This document shows positions 43,801 to 54,428 of a stretch of DNA of 64,000 nucleotides, piece by piece (position 1 is the first letter of the stretch; every line of letters begins with the position of its first letter). Location of the stretch: positions 242,514 through 306,513 of the forward strand of contig JANSLP010000011.1 in the NCBI GenBank assembly GCA_029298735.1, given 5' to 3'. The notes beneath the pieces are model-generated. The model worked only from the letters and a program-made list of their open reading frames with translations. It was not told where the DNA came from and ran no database searches. A program made the translations under genes and the position numbers. This DNA comes from Ophiostoma sp. CBS 140.51 (taxonomy: Eukaryota > Ascomycota > Sordariomycetes > Ophiostomatales > Ophiostomataceae).

Positions 43801-44073
43801 TTCTCAATCTCTCATTATCCTCTTTGTGCTGTGCACCTTCGCGTCATCCTTCCTTGTCCTCTTTTACTCTATTTCTCTCCTTCTCTCGCTCTCTCGCTCT
43901 GCATCGCTCGCTTCGCCCCTCTGTCTCTCCGGGCGGGTCCCGTTGCGTTGGCAAATCTGCCCCCCTCCCCCTATTGAAGCAGAGACAGCATACACCCATC
44001 TGCGACTCCGAGCTGGCCTTGCATTGGTACCACTTACCCGCATCCCTCCCCCAATATTACCTGCTTGCCATGC
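40838..44073. other. Gene-free region between PMP3 and the 44074 gene
   Basis: About 3.2 kb carry no supported gene. The stretch from 43400 to 43980 is very pyrimidine-rich on the plus strand and is probably the promoter and leader of the next gene. It contains an 11-base C run (43363-43373), a TACTCCGT motif (41123-41130) and many short frames of low complexity. Confidence 0.5.
43363..43373. repeat. Poly-C run (11 C)
   Basis: Eleven consecutive cytosines lie at the edge of the CT-rich leader region. It is a mononucleotide tract and a likely site of length variation or sequencing error. Confidence 0.8.
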
Positions 44074-46365
44074 ATGATGGATGCCATGTACATAAATAGC
44101 AAAGCACATGTCCTTCTGTCTGAGGACAAAACACGAGATGGCGCAAGGGAAAGCCGTGAGCGGTCCAGCAGACAACGACCTGCTTCGGACGCCGGTCTCA
44201 GCTCCGGCCGTGCTGCCGTAAAGTCTGTGTCTGCCTCCTCTACCTTTGCATCTGCCTATCCTCGTCCTCACGCATATCGTCACTCCCGTATCTCTTCCTC
44301 GTCCTCATATTCGGCCACTGTCACCATTTCCTCTCCAGTCGCAGCTCTTACTTCTTACCAACCCCGAGCATCTACCTCTCTTTCCGCGCTGTCTTCACAA
44401 AACCCTTCATCCTCTCTTCCTCCTCCTCCTCCTCTTTCCCCCCAGTCTCGGCCAGTAAACGGCCATCACCGCAACGGCTCTGTATCTTCCAACGGTAACC
44501 AGGTCGTCCCGAACCCGCCCTCTTCCTCTTCGATCCTCTTCTTCAACCCGGGAAACAACACAACACCAGAAACCTCTCTAGTCGGAGCCCGTGGCAAGTC
44601 AATACCGCTCGACGACAGCACAGCGGCGCACCGCACATCCGCTCTCCGCGAGCTTAACAGCAGCTTTCCATCACCAGTACTACGACACCAGCAAGCGAAG
44701 TCTACAGGAGCACAAAGCACCACATACTCGCAGCCCGTCATTGTCAGAACGTACTCTGGCCCGCCGCAATCGCCTTCAACCTCCGCCCATTACCGACCTC
44801 CCAGCAGCAGCCGCCGCGCTGGCAGTCGCGCATCTTACGCCCGCCGTATTCCATACGTCCCGAGCGGTACAGCCTCGTCTTCGACCTGGGATCCTGCTGC
44901 CAACAGCAGCAACGATGCACAGCGCGTGGGCTGGGGTTTAGCAAACAGCCTCTTCGGCATGGCGCGATCAAAGAGAAAGAAGGGCGGCTTTCTTCCGTGG
45001 CCTTTTGTCGCAAGCACGGATGGCCAGTCACAAAAGGACGAGGCAAAGCTGCCTCCCATCGAGGCATTCTCCTACAGGGGCTTCATGGCTGACCTGCAGA
45101 CAACAACGGATATTCGATCGGACCTGGACCGTATTGCAGAGATCTGTGCTCGGTCAAGATATTGTCTCAGCGACAAGTACGACTCACATGTGACCCCCCA
45201 TGGTTCCGGGGCAAGCTTTATGGCATCTGTATCACAACATCCCAACCATTCCAAGGGCCGCCGGAAAGGAGCATCCAGTCCTGGTGGGCCAACCCTGCAA
45301 GCAGTACCATCTGATGACGACGAGAGCAGTGCACGAGGCCACCGCCGCAGGCGAGGCGGCATTGGCGGAGCCAGGCGAAGGAGCGCAGCCTATGGCACTC
45401 TGGAAACCATCATGTCTTCAAGCCGATCATCCGAGGAGGACAAGACCAAGAAAAAGTCCGCGGCTGACATCGCTGAAGCGGTTCGTGGCCGCGCGGCACG
45501 GAAAGGACTAGCCGCCACTGACAGCCCCGGAGACGGGACTACCACTACTACCGAAGAGAGCAGTGTGCTTGATCAAACGTCTTCCAAATCCAGCAAGTCA
45601 CCAAATGGAAAGGATAATGGCAGAAAGGGTTCCAAATCTCCACAGAACAGCCCAAGGGCCAGCCTTGTGGACGACGACAACAATGCCCCCGATAGTAACG
45701 GACAACCAACCACTTCTCGTTCATCACCAGACCGGCAGCAAGAAAAGATTCCCCGACGACCAAAGTCCACCTCTTTTGCTCACGCTGTCATTGGAAGCAG
45801 CCGTCAGCAACAAAAGCATCGGCACACAGCCGGTCGTGAAAGGACCTCGACACCGACCGCATCTACACAAAGAGGCCTTTCTTCTGTGCCTACCCTACTT
45901 AGCGACCCGGCCCTTCCTCAAACCTCTGATGGTACCATCGACATGTACAATGTGCTGGATACTGTGAACGGACAGTCATTACCTCAGGCCAGCAACTCCC
46001 GCCGCAGTCGCAACAATCGTGAGCCCAGTATCCATATCGTCGACCCTGACAGTGAGGCTGGCCAGGATCCATCATTGTATCTTAGCCCGGAGGACGCCGC
46101 CGAGGCTGGGTTTTTTTCGGGCCTCACAAATTGGATCCCATGGATGGCGCCTGGAAATGATGGCGCGACTATCGGACAGCCATATCCTGGTGGACATCAT
46201 GCATCTCGCAGTCGACAACCAGCAACGCAAACCACGGCCGTAGCCCCGGCTGCAGCCGGTCCGAGTCATGCAGAAGGCAGCCTTCGTGAGCTACTCAAGA
46301 CCGTTGACGACACAAACGGAAAAGAGAAGAAGGGGAAGGCTGTCGATGACAGCGGCAGTCGTTGA
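44074..46365 (+). CDS. Conserved fungal protein of unknown function, mostly disordered
   Basis: I do not recognise a named family. The frame can start at ATG 44074 (or the adjacent 44077), giving about 763 residues; upstream exons cannot be excluded. The first 250 residues and the last 350 are Ser/Pro/Arg/Lys-rich and disordered. The only dense, ordered-looking block is about 300-380: GWGLANSLFGMARSKRKKGG, then PPIEAFSYRGFMADLQ and LDRIAEICARSRYCLSDKYD, ending near HVTPHGSG. The block's strong residue constraint against a low-complexity background suggests it is the functional core. Near the C-terminus, AEAGFFSGLTNWIPWMAPGN is a second hydrophobic patch. There is no signal peptide or clear membrane span. 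It converges with the Ctk1-like kinase gene. Confidence 0.75.
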   Translation: MMDAMYINSKAHVLLSEDKTRDGARESRERSSRQRPASDAGLSSGRAAVKSVSASSTFASAYPRPHAYRHSRISSSSSYSATVTISSPVAALTSYQPRASTSLSALSSQNPSSSLPPPPPLSPQSRPVNGHHRNGSVSSNGNQVVPNPPSSSSILFFNPGNNTTPETSLVGARGKSIPLDDSTAAHRTSALRELNSSFPSPVLRHQQAKSTGAQSTTYSQPVIVRTYSGPPQSPSTSAHYRPPSSSRRAGSRASYARRIPYVPSGTASSSTWDPAANSSNDAQRVGWGLANSLFGMARSKRKKGGFLPWPFVASTDGQSQKDEAKLPPIEAFSYRGFMADLQTTTDIRSDLDRIAEICARSRYCLSDKYDSHVTPHGSGASFMASVSQHPNHSKGRRKGASSPGGPTLQAVPSDDDESSARGHRRRRGGIGGARRRSAAYGTLETIMSSSRSSEEDKTKKKSAADIAEAVRGRAARKGLAATDSPGDGTTTTTEESSVLDQTSSKSSKSPNGKDNGRKGSKSPQNSPRASLVDDDNNAPDSNGQPTTSRSSPDRQQEKIPRRPKSTSFAHAVIGSSRQQQKHRHTAGRERTSTPTASTQRGLSSVPTLLSDPALPQTSDGTIDMYNVLDTVNGQSLPQASNSRRSRNNREPSIHIVDPDSEAGQDPSLYLSPEDAAEAGFFSGLTNWIPWMAPGNDGATIGQPYPGGHHASRSRQPATQTTAVAPAAAGPSHAEGSLRELLKTVDDTNGKEKKGKAVDDSGSR

Positions 46366-47218
46366 GTCGTGGAGAACATACGCATCTATGCCTGGATGCA
46401 GCATCTTTGTTTTCTTGTTTTGAATACGCGACTTTTATGTTCAAATTTGTATTATTTATACCCCCTTTTTCCTGTTTTATGACCCTCATGTTTTCTTCTA
46501 TTCATTTTCTACCATCCATATTTTTCACATTCGGTCCTATTTATGATTATGATTCTCATTGGTGGTTTTCTTTTCATCGCTTCTTTGCAAAGGACAATAC
46601 ACAATACAAGACGGGATCAAAGAAGAGGGGACAATATATACACAAAAGGGGTGCTTTGGTCAAAAAGGACCAACTATATGGTTTTTCTCAGCTGTTTTAA
46701 TAGTGAATCAGAAAGGTTAAGGTGTGATACTTTTTCTCATTGCAAGATCCACGTATACATACCGTTTGCAATACCAGATCTTCTCTTTTCTATTGGAACC
46801 ATACTCCCACTAACACAGGTAACATCAGACTCAGTTGAGTTGGTATGCTGTGTGATAAAGATGTGAAATAAAAAAAGCAATTCCCATTCCAGGCCCTTTT
46901 CTTTCTCTGCTTTTGCAAAACGCCCTCCGTGATAATAAACCCTTTTTTTATGTCTCCCGTTCCGTTTTAAAGAATCGCAGTAATAAAATAAGCAGTGGAA
47001 AATAAAAACCACGAGCGTGTTTCCTATCCAAGCGTTCCCACTAAAAGGTAGAGTATTAAAAGTAACGACAAATAAAAAAAGAAAAGTAAAAGAGAATGCA
47101 TGTCGCTTCATGACTCCGAGTCCAAGATTCGCTGTCCCCTCCGCGCTCTTAGCGGAGGGTACAAAGCAACACTGCCATCTAGAAGCCTCCACTTTGAGAC
47201 GCTGCTGCCTCCGTGTGG
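46366..47218. other. Convergent 3' region, 44074 gene / Ctk1-like kinase
   Basis: The region is T-rich near the plus-strand stop and A-rich further right, consistent with two opposed 3' UTRs. A perfect 8-bp GC-rich stem-loop lies at 47137-47159. No gene is seen. Confidence 0.55.
47137..47159 (-). other. GC-rich hairpin in the 3' UTR of the Ctk1-like gene
   Basis: CCCTCCGC (47137-47144) and GCGGAGGG (47152-47159) are perfectly complementary around a 7-base loop. It lies about 60 bases after the kinase stop codon on the minus strand and would fold in the mRNA. Confidence 0.6.
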
Positions 47219-47232
47219 CTACTGCGGAGGCA
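47206..47232 (-). other. Hairpin enclosing the Ctk1-like stop codon
   Basis: TGCCTCCG (47206-47213) and CGGAGGCA (47225-47232) form a perfect 8-bp stem with an 11-base loop that contains the TAG stop (47221-47219). Its stem sequence resembles that of the hairpin 50 bases further on. Confidence 0.55.
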
Positions 47233-50200
47233 TGTCCTTTGTGGTGTCTGGCTGGGGAGCTGGTTGGGCAGGAATTTCAGGCTTGCCCTTCCCTTCTGGC
47301 GGGAAAGCTAGCGTCTGCTTTGGCTGTGTCGGTACATCCGGAATGGGCATCGATGTGGCCGTGGCTTCAGAGATGGCAGCGACAATGACGGAGGCGGCCT
47401 CCGCTTTTGCAACTGGCAATGTGACTTCAGTTACTCCATCTCTGGGCTTCGCCTCTTCGATATGCTGGCGTTTGGCTTCACGCTGTTCGATGTTGCCGAC
47501 TTCACTGTTCCCGTCTGCTTCAGTTGCTGGAGGAGGCCGCTTCTTCTTTTCCTGGTTGTTGTCGCTGGCCTCGATAGCACCAGCAACAGCTGCTATTGCA
47601 GAGTTCACTTTGCCAGGAGAAGAGGTAGCAATAGCTGCTGCCGCCTTGCGGGCCTCTTTTGCATTGCGTTCGTTTTGGCGCCGAAGAGCCTTGGACTCGA
47701 ACTCGTGCCAATCACCGCCAATGTCCGCGAGTCTGGAAGTGGGTTAGTAATAGGTCATAAAGGTATATATTAAAGAACGGAGACGAAGACATACTCAACG
47801 GTTTGCCGTGCTGGCGGCTCTTCTTGGGTAAAGTAGACATGCTCGAGGACTTCGGCAGCAGACGGTCGTTTTGCAGGGTTGTACCGGAACATGGCCGCCA
47901 AAATGTCAAAGGCGGCAGGGGTGACGCGGTGCTTGTAGGTGTCGGCAAAGACATTGGGCAGCTTATAGGTAGGCCGCATGAGCTCGAACCAGGGCATCTC
48001 GGTCAGACCAGGCCAGTCACTCTTTGACGGTGTGCCCAGCATGTTGTAGATCTTGGACAGCTGGCTAATCTCACCACCATTACCAGGGAAGATGGGAGCT
48101 TGCGTAAAGATCTCCATCATGACACAGGCGGCACTCCAGATATCGACGGCCGGGCCGTATTGTGTCTCACCCAGAAGAAGCTCGGGTGGGCGGTACCAGA
48201 TGGTGATGACGCGGTTCGAGTAGTCGAGCTGGTGGCGTTTGGCGAAGAAGCGGGCCAGGCCGAAATCGGCCAGCTTGAGGATACCGTCGCTACTGACGAG
48301 AATGTTGGCGGCCTTGATGTCACGATGCAGGACACCACGGCGGTGCAAATAATCAAGACCCTGGAAGAGCTGGAGGGCCATGTGCTTCTTCTGGCCGTCG
48401 TCGAGCTTGAATGTCGGATGGTTCAGCAGGCCGTTGAGATCATGAGAGAGGTACTCGAAAACCATAAAGCAGTCGTTTTTCTCGACCATGACCTCCTGCA
48501 GCTCGACCACGTTGATGTGCTTCAGACTCTGCAGCAGCTTGATCTCGCGGATGGCCGTCACGGGCAGACCTTCACGCTCGCCCTCCATGCGGATGCGTTT
48601 AAGAGCAACAAGCTTCTTGGTGTAGACGTGCACCGCCTTGAACACTTTTCCGTACGTACCGGAACCAACGACTGACTCATTACCTGGCTTGCGGTAGTAG
48701 ACCGAGTCGGATGCAGCCAGGTCGTCGGGCAGTGTTGGCCGTGATTTCGGGTGGCGAATGATCTGCTTCACCTTGCGGTAACGAGGGCCCTGCTTTGACT
48801 GTTGCTGTTCGGCACGCTGGCGTTGCTGCTGCTCAGACCGTGCTCGTGCTGACGCTGGCTCGGTCGGTGCGTTACGGGGAGGCCTATCCTGGCGAGGGCT
48901 TTGCTGTTGCTGCTGCTGTTGCTGGCCTTGATGAGGTGACTGTTGCTGTTGTGGCTGTCGTGGAGCGGCACTACTAAGCTTCTGAGCAATCTCGGCCTTG
49001 GGAGCAGTGACTGTCGGCTTCGACGCAGCCTTGAAGGCAAAGCTAAACTTGGAACCTTGCGGGCCAGTCGGCGGTTGTCTACTGCTCGGTGGAGGCATCT
49101 GGTCGTCAGCACCTGACTGACGGTCGCTGTCCTGCATCGGGACATCGTCGCCCTCGTGATGTGACGGGCCGTGGCTGCTATGTTGATGGCTAGGGTGGTG
49201 GTGGCGGTTGTGATTACCCGGATGGGGAGACACAGACATGGAGTTTGCGTTTTGTCCGTTATTGTAGTTACCGTTTCCACCACCGTGGCCAACGCTATTT
49301 CTGTGGCCACCTCGTCCTTGTGCGTAGTGACTTCTGGGGGCTGATGGTGTTCCGAAAGGCGGGGAGTTGGCCTGATGGAAGGCAGCAGGGCCCAATGGTG
49401 TGCCGTTCGGGGAGTAGTTGTTGTGTGGTTGTTGCGATTGTGGAGGGTATTGCCTGGGAGGAGGTTAGCAACATATTCAACAAAAAACTACATAAAATGG
49501 AACACGAATAAAGAAAACATAGAACAAAGCATAAAATATGAAAACGGAGACGATGAAAACACTGTACACACCCTTGAGGAGAAATTTGCTGGTGGCCTGG
49601 CCCCCATCCCTGGCTGCCACCATAGGGCGATTGGGGTGGCGCAGAACCGTGGAACGACGAGTTTGGTGTGCCGTGGCCGGACTGGTTGTGAGGATGAGTA
49701 GGAGGATGGGAGTATCGCTGGTCGCGCTGCTGCTGCTGATGATGTGGTGATTGGTAGTTGTACTGCTGCTGCTGCTGAGGGTTCTTCACCGAGTACGGGC
49801 CGTGGCCTGCACCGCCTCGGTAGCCTCCCCCACGAGCGGCCATGTCGTCGTCGTCGTTGAGAGGCGACCTAGGGCTGTGGGATGGTGCGTTGGACGCGTA
49901 GGATCCGCGAGAACGATCTCGTTTGCGGCTGCGTTTCTTATTCGAGCGCGGCGAACGGCCGTGTCGGTCTCTGTCCCGGTCTCGATCTCGATCGCGTTCC
50001 CTATCGCGGCCTCGTTCCCGTTCTCTATCCCGGTCACGATCACGATCCCTGTCGCGGTCGCGGTCTCTGCCCCTGTCCCTATCTCGGTCTCTTTCTCTCT
50101 CCCGGTCTCGCTCTCTATCTCGTCCTTGGTCGCGTTCGTCGTTGCGGTCTTGAGCCCGGTCTCTATTTCGTTCTCGTTCGCGCTCGCGTTCCTTTATCGA

Positions 50201-51358
50201 TCCAAGAGACCGTGTCGAAGCAATAGATCCTCTGCGGTCTCGTTGCTGCTCGTCTTGGAGAGCAGGAGGCGTGCCCGTCTGGACAAGATCGACTGCGTCA
50301 AAGTCGTCGGGGGTTCTATCCCTGCGAGAAGTCGTGTCGTCTAGTCCAACACCAACGGCGGGCGGCTGTTGATTAGACAGCCGACGTGCAGCCGCAGCGT
50401 TTCTCGACTTGTTTTTATTTCTCGAGCGTCGTTCTCTCCGGGAAGAAGACAATGGCGGAGGGGGCGGGGATCGAGAGGAATAACGTCTAGAGGACTGACG
50501 CTGCTGCTGTTGGTTGTTATACTGAGAGTTGGGCGAGCGCGAGCGAGGACGTCCTCCGCCTTGTTGATGAGGTGGTTGCCGATAGGGACTCCTGTCTCGT
50601 CGAGAACGCTTTGCTTGTGAGCCAGCAGCACCGCTGTTGTTGCCTCCGCCGCTGCCAGAAACGCCGCCAAACGACGCGCTTGGGCTCCGTGGCCGTTTCC
50701 CCGGGGCGCTGTTGCTCTGCTTCTGGTTGATAGTCGCTGTGGTCGTCGTCGATGCTGGCGCTCGATCCGCGTCTCGATCTCTAATATCTCGATCGCGTTC
50801 TCGTTCTCGTTCTCGGCCTCGTCGTGCGTCGCTGCCGTCGTGTCTATCTCGGCTTCGGCTTCTCTCGCGCGACCGTCGCCGGCGGTTCTGTCCTTCGTTG
50901 TTGTTACCGCCGCCTGACTTTCTCGACTTGCGGTTGCTGTCTCGATTGCCGTTGCCGTCTCGATCGCCACGGCCTTCGCGACCTCCTCCTCCTCGCGCGT
51001 CTCGATCGTCTCGTGCGTCTCGGTCTCGGCCCTCACGTCTGTCTCGATCGATGCCGCCACCGCCGCCTCTTCCTCCTCTCTGCTGCTGCTGCTGTTGTTG
51101 TTGCTGCTGATTCTTCTCCTGCTGTGTCGACTGCTGCTGCTGGTGTCCTAATCTCTCCCTGTCGCCCTCCTCGCGTGACCGATGGGCAACGACAGCACGA
51201 GGCGGCGAATGTGTTGGTCCGTTCGACGTCATGCCTCGTTGAACATCTTCTCTGGGGCCGGTGTTGTCGTGTGTTGGGAATGCGTGGCCGGGGTTGCGGC
51301 TGTCCTCTGGCATATCCACATCTCGATGGCGATGGAAATGGAGTTGCAAAGTCGCCAT
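47219..51358 (-). CDS. Ctk1/CDK12-type cyclin-dependent kinase with RS/RD-rich N-terminus
   Basis: Three exons are inferred: 51358-49572, 49453-47795 and 47732-47219 (donors GTGTGT and GTATGT; CAG acceptors; a CTAAC branch before each), giving 1319 residues. The first 600 residues are disordered: polyGln, then long Arg-Asp/Arg-Ser runs like those of SR proteins and CDK12. The kinase domain (about 850-1145) has GSGTYGKV, VALKRIR, VTAIREIKLL (PITAIRE-like helix), HRDIKAANIL, DFGLA and WYRPPELLLG. Catalytic residues are intact. The T-loop reads LDYSNRVITIWYR, with Ser where most relatives have Thr. The C-terminal RLADIGGDWHEFESKALRRQ-type block (here ELADIGGDWHEFE) is typical of fungal Ctk1. Known role: the CTDK-I complex phosphorylates Ser2 of the RNA polymerase II CTD. 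Bur1/CDK9 is the alternative, less likely given the N-terminus and C-terminal block. Confidence 0.88.
49970..50190. repeat. Hexanucleotide-based repeat coding Arg-Asp/Arg-Glu runs
   Basis: Imperfect CGATCT/CGGTCT-type hexamers on the plus strand translate on the minus strand into alternating Arg with Asp or Glu in the kinase N-terminus. It is a coding low-complexity tract. Confidence 0.75.
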
Positions 51359-52045
51359 CGCGCGGTAGCGAATTTCAAAAGTCAAAAAGCGCGGGTTTTT
51401 GGGGCGGCGGAATGTTCCAGCCAGTTGCGTTTGTGCGGGTGTAGCGTCTGAGAGCGTGTCTTTTGGCTCTTTTGGGGGGTCTGCTCAAATTTTCCTTACC
51501 CCTAATTGGAGACGGTCGCGCCTGCCTGCTAGCGTTGGGCTGCTGTAATTTGTGATTTTAGGGAAGGAGCCCCCCAAAGCCGACCCTATCGCTACAGCGG
51601 GAAGGCACGCTAATGTTAAATTAGTAAGTGCAACGCGTCGTAGGACATAGGAGGAGAGAAGTCGTCGTTGGCGGCACTGAACGAGAAGCGCCTAGCCCAA
51701 GGCTCTTGCCCTAAACCGTCAACATCAATGATACTTTCCCTTTACACATCCCAAAGGCTGCTCTTTCTTCATCAAGACTTCCAAAATGTACACAGTGCAA
51801 AAGTGCAAGTACGCCGAGGCTTTCCTGCCTTGCTTTTCGAGTTCAAAATATCTGCTCTTTCTCATGTTTGCATGCTGTTTTAGGAGCTATTTAAGGGAAA
51901 GAGCCTTGTCAGGGCTGCCTTTCATCCAAAGCTCGACATCATGACGAGGCGGCCCTTCTCGATTTGAACCCTCACATATGAGACTTGTCGGGAGGACTGC
52001 CCGTCCACGATGCAGGTGACAGCTAATTATTAAATACGTTTTTCC

Positions 52046-52098
52046 AAAAAAAAAAAAAAAAGAAAAAAGAAAAAAGAAAAAAAAAAGAGAGAGAGAAA
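52046..52098. repeat. A-rich microsatellite
   Basis: A run of 16 A is followed by (A)nG units and then GA repeats. It is non-coding and could be the tail of an old retroposed element, but no element body is recognisable. Confidence 0.7.
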
Positions 52099-52689
52099 AT
52101 GGCGAAATTGGGCGCGGCGTGCAGGAGTAGATGGAGCTGGAAGGCTCAAGGTTTTCTGGAAGCGGCAGGCGCGACGATTTCCGAATGATTAGCAAGCGCG
52201 ACCAGTGGACAATGGCGGGAAGTGGAAGGGACGGCTGACGGCGGCTGGTAATACTTTGTGGAATGAAAGAAAATCCCGAGCCTGCTGAGAGCTCCCCTCA
52301 ACAAAGCTCTCCAAGCATTTGGAATGCGGGACACACATTCTGCCAGCAAAAGGCGGAGAGGCCGACTGCAACAGAAAACGTGTGTAATTGTCAGTCACCA
52401 CGACCCTGCAGATACGGATTACAGAGGTCTGAGTGGACAACAGGGTGCAGTTCCAGCACTTTTTAGAGGAAGGTGCCAGAACAGTGGGGAGTTCTCGTGC
52501 CGGGCTCGGCTTTGTAGTTGACTGTCGCTAAACCAAAAAGGGCAATGGCCATGAGTCTGTTGTTTCCAAATCAGAGAGAGCAAGAGCAGCTCGTGGCACC
52601 GTTAAGTAATCTCGACCGCCAACAGACCGCTGTATTTTTAGTGACCAACGCCCCGTTCTAGGCCAGGTTCAGGCCTCGGCGTTGACAAA

Positions 52690-52737
52690 TAACAGCAACA
52701 GCAACAGCAACAGCCAACAGCCAACAGCCAACAGCCA
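52690..52737. repeat. AACAGC and CAACAGC tandem repeat
   Basis: About three AACAGC units pass into about four CAACAGC units, so the period changes from six to seven bases. The period of seven argues against a coding role. Confidence 0.85.
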
Positions 52738-54104
52738 TTACCAGCCTTGCGGCTTCCTTTCTCGGACACATAATGATATTGTAATCTGCGTGATTCCCAA
52801 ATTAGGCTTTCAATTCTCAAAGAAGTGGTCGGTTTTTTTTATTAATGCTCTGATTGTAAAATGTGGTCATGGGACCGTTTCGAGTTTCTTCGAGTGATTA
52901 CGCTGGCTGCAGGTCGTGTCTGCATGGTCGTCTTTGAGCGCAAAAACAAGCCTCCACAGAGTCCATCTGACGACATAGTAACGTCGTTTAAAATATTTTA
53001 GAAAATAGTAAACGACGGGAGGTTGTAGAAAAGAATTTTCAAAAAGCTTGTACAACGTCGGGATATCCGTAGCTGCCGTAGCTCCACTCGGCACATGGCG
53101 GGAGCGGGAGTGGCCCGCGCGGGTATCAGTATCCTTTGAAGTGGCATTGCTTAATTTTACGCCACATCCTTCATCTTGAACCTTCCCCGAGCTTTATTAG
53201 CAGGAGTAGTTTTCCAAATCGAAATGTGTATGTGCAGATGCTAAAAGGTATATTGGCCAGAATCAAGCTTCTCCCCGCTGCCTCATTCTTCAACTAATGA
53301 AGACTCAAAACAAGTACGTAATGAGGAAGCACAATACTATTATTATTAACCCAGGCGAGGCAACAGAGGAACTGAGAAAGTAATTCGGGAAAGCACATAG
53401 CTGAAAGAACGTTTAGAACACGTTGCTGATCGCCTCAGCTACGGAACTTTCACTGCGTGTACATGTACCGTTAGATATCTTGAACCTGTCTCCATATGAC
53501 ATAAGCGAGAGCCGCCCAATGCAATCCAGCACCTACACTACTGGCTAGTAGATATAAGGTCAAATAGTAGGCTTCGTGATGTCAGATGAGATTGCATAAT
53601 CGGCAGCACGTGGAAACTTGGAAACTCTCTCTCGGCTAGGGCAGCATAAGCATCGCGACAGGCGGATCAACAGGCTCGATACGGGGACCATGGGATCATG
53701 GACCGTGATCGACTTCTTATTTCCTTTTCTGGTTATACCATAGTCGCGTATGTGAAATAGATCAGAGTTGTCCCGTTGCGATTGCGTATTTATTCGTCAC
53801 GGGCATCCCATCCCAAAATGGAAAGCATTCGGACAGTCTTATCCCGATGGCCACTCCGAGGATGTCTAAACGAGAGCGAACATGCAATCGATCGAGAGCT
53901 GTCAATTTTTGGATGCGACCTTGAATTGATATCCGGAGTAAATCCGTATGTCGCCAGCCCTTTTTATGTCACATCTGCCTGCCTTGCGACAAAGATCCTC
54001 TTTTCTATCAATTTTATTCGTCTTTATGTCAGTTTCCCTTCCTGAACCGGTTTAACTGTGGTTGCGAACGTTGCTATGAGGCAGGACGTGATTTTGCTGT
54101 ATTC

Positions 54105-54404
54105 TTACACCTTTACGATTGCGACGGTAGAGGCCGGGTTGTTGATTGGGCAGATGGGCTGGTTTTGCGAGATGTCGCTACCGCGACCCCGGTTTGCGAC
54201 ATCTCCGGTATTTCTGGGTTGCCCCACGGAATGACGGGATGGGGGGATTGAGATGATCCATGCAGCCATCATAAACATGGCAGATAAGAAAGTTACAGCA
54301 ATAGCTATTGATTGCCGTCGACAAATATATGAAGGGGTATTCACCCACGAAGTCGTGTATTTTGTTTGTAGATTTGAATTGTTTGTCGCCGCCTTTATCG
54401 ACAT
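54105..54404 (-). CDS. Candidate small membrane protein ORF (uncertain)
   Basis: An ATG at 54404 opens a 99-codon frame with one hydrophobic stretch (SIAIAVTFLSAMFMMAAWII) after a basic, Asn/Ser-rich start, as a small signal-anchored protein might have. The product resembles no family I know. The ATG lies only 24 bases from the divergent MFS start codon, which leaves no room for two ordinary promoters, and third positions are not GC-biased as in neighbouring genes. It may be a chance frame. Confidence 0.2.
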   Translation of the reverse strand: MSIKAATNNSNLQTKYTTSWVNTPSYICRRQSIAIAVTFLSAMFMMAAWIISIPPSRHSVGQPRNTGDVANRGRGSDISQNQPICPINNPASTVAIVKV

Positions 54405-54428
54405 TTTTATATACAAATCGACACCATA

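Larger units (their letters stand above)
51359..54428. other. Divergent intergenic region, Ctk1-like / MFS transporter
   Basis: About 3 kb carry no confident gene. The left part has a long A-rich tract and an AACAGC/CAACAGC repeat. The right part, from about 52.9 kb, is visibly more AT-rich than the rest of the window, and its frames do not use the GC-ending codons of the genes. A 99-codon minus-strand frame at 54105-54404 is listed separately. No transposon domain is recognisable. Confidence 0.5.

Noticed and set aside
51950..52000. GGTTCAAATC-like B box on the minus strand, possible tRNA
   Set aside because: The T-stem does not pair and no acceptor stem or anticodon arm can be built around it.
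52046..52098. A-rich tract as the tail of a retroelement
   Set aside because: No element body, target-site duplication or reverse-transcriptase motif is present beside it.
53776..54045. 89-codon plus-strand frame in AT-rich DNA
   Set aside because: No codon bias, no splice sites to join it to another exon, no recognisable motif.
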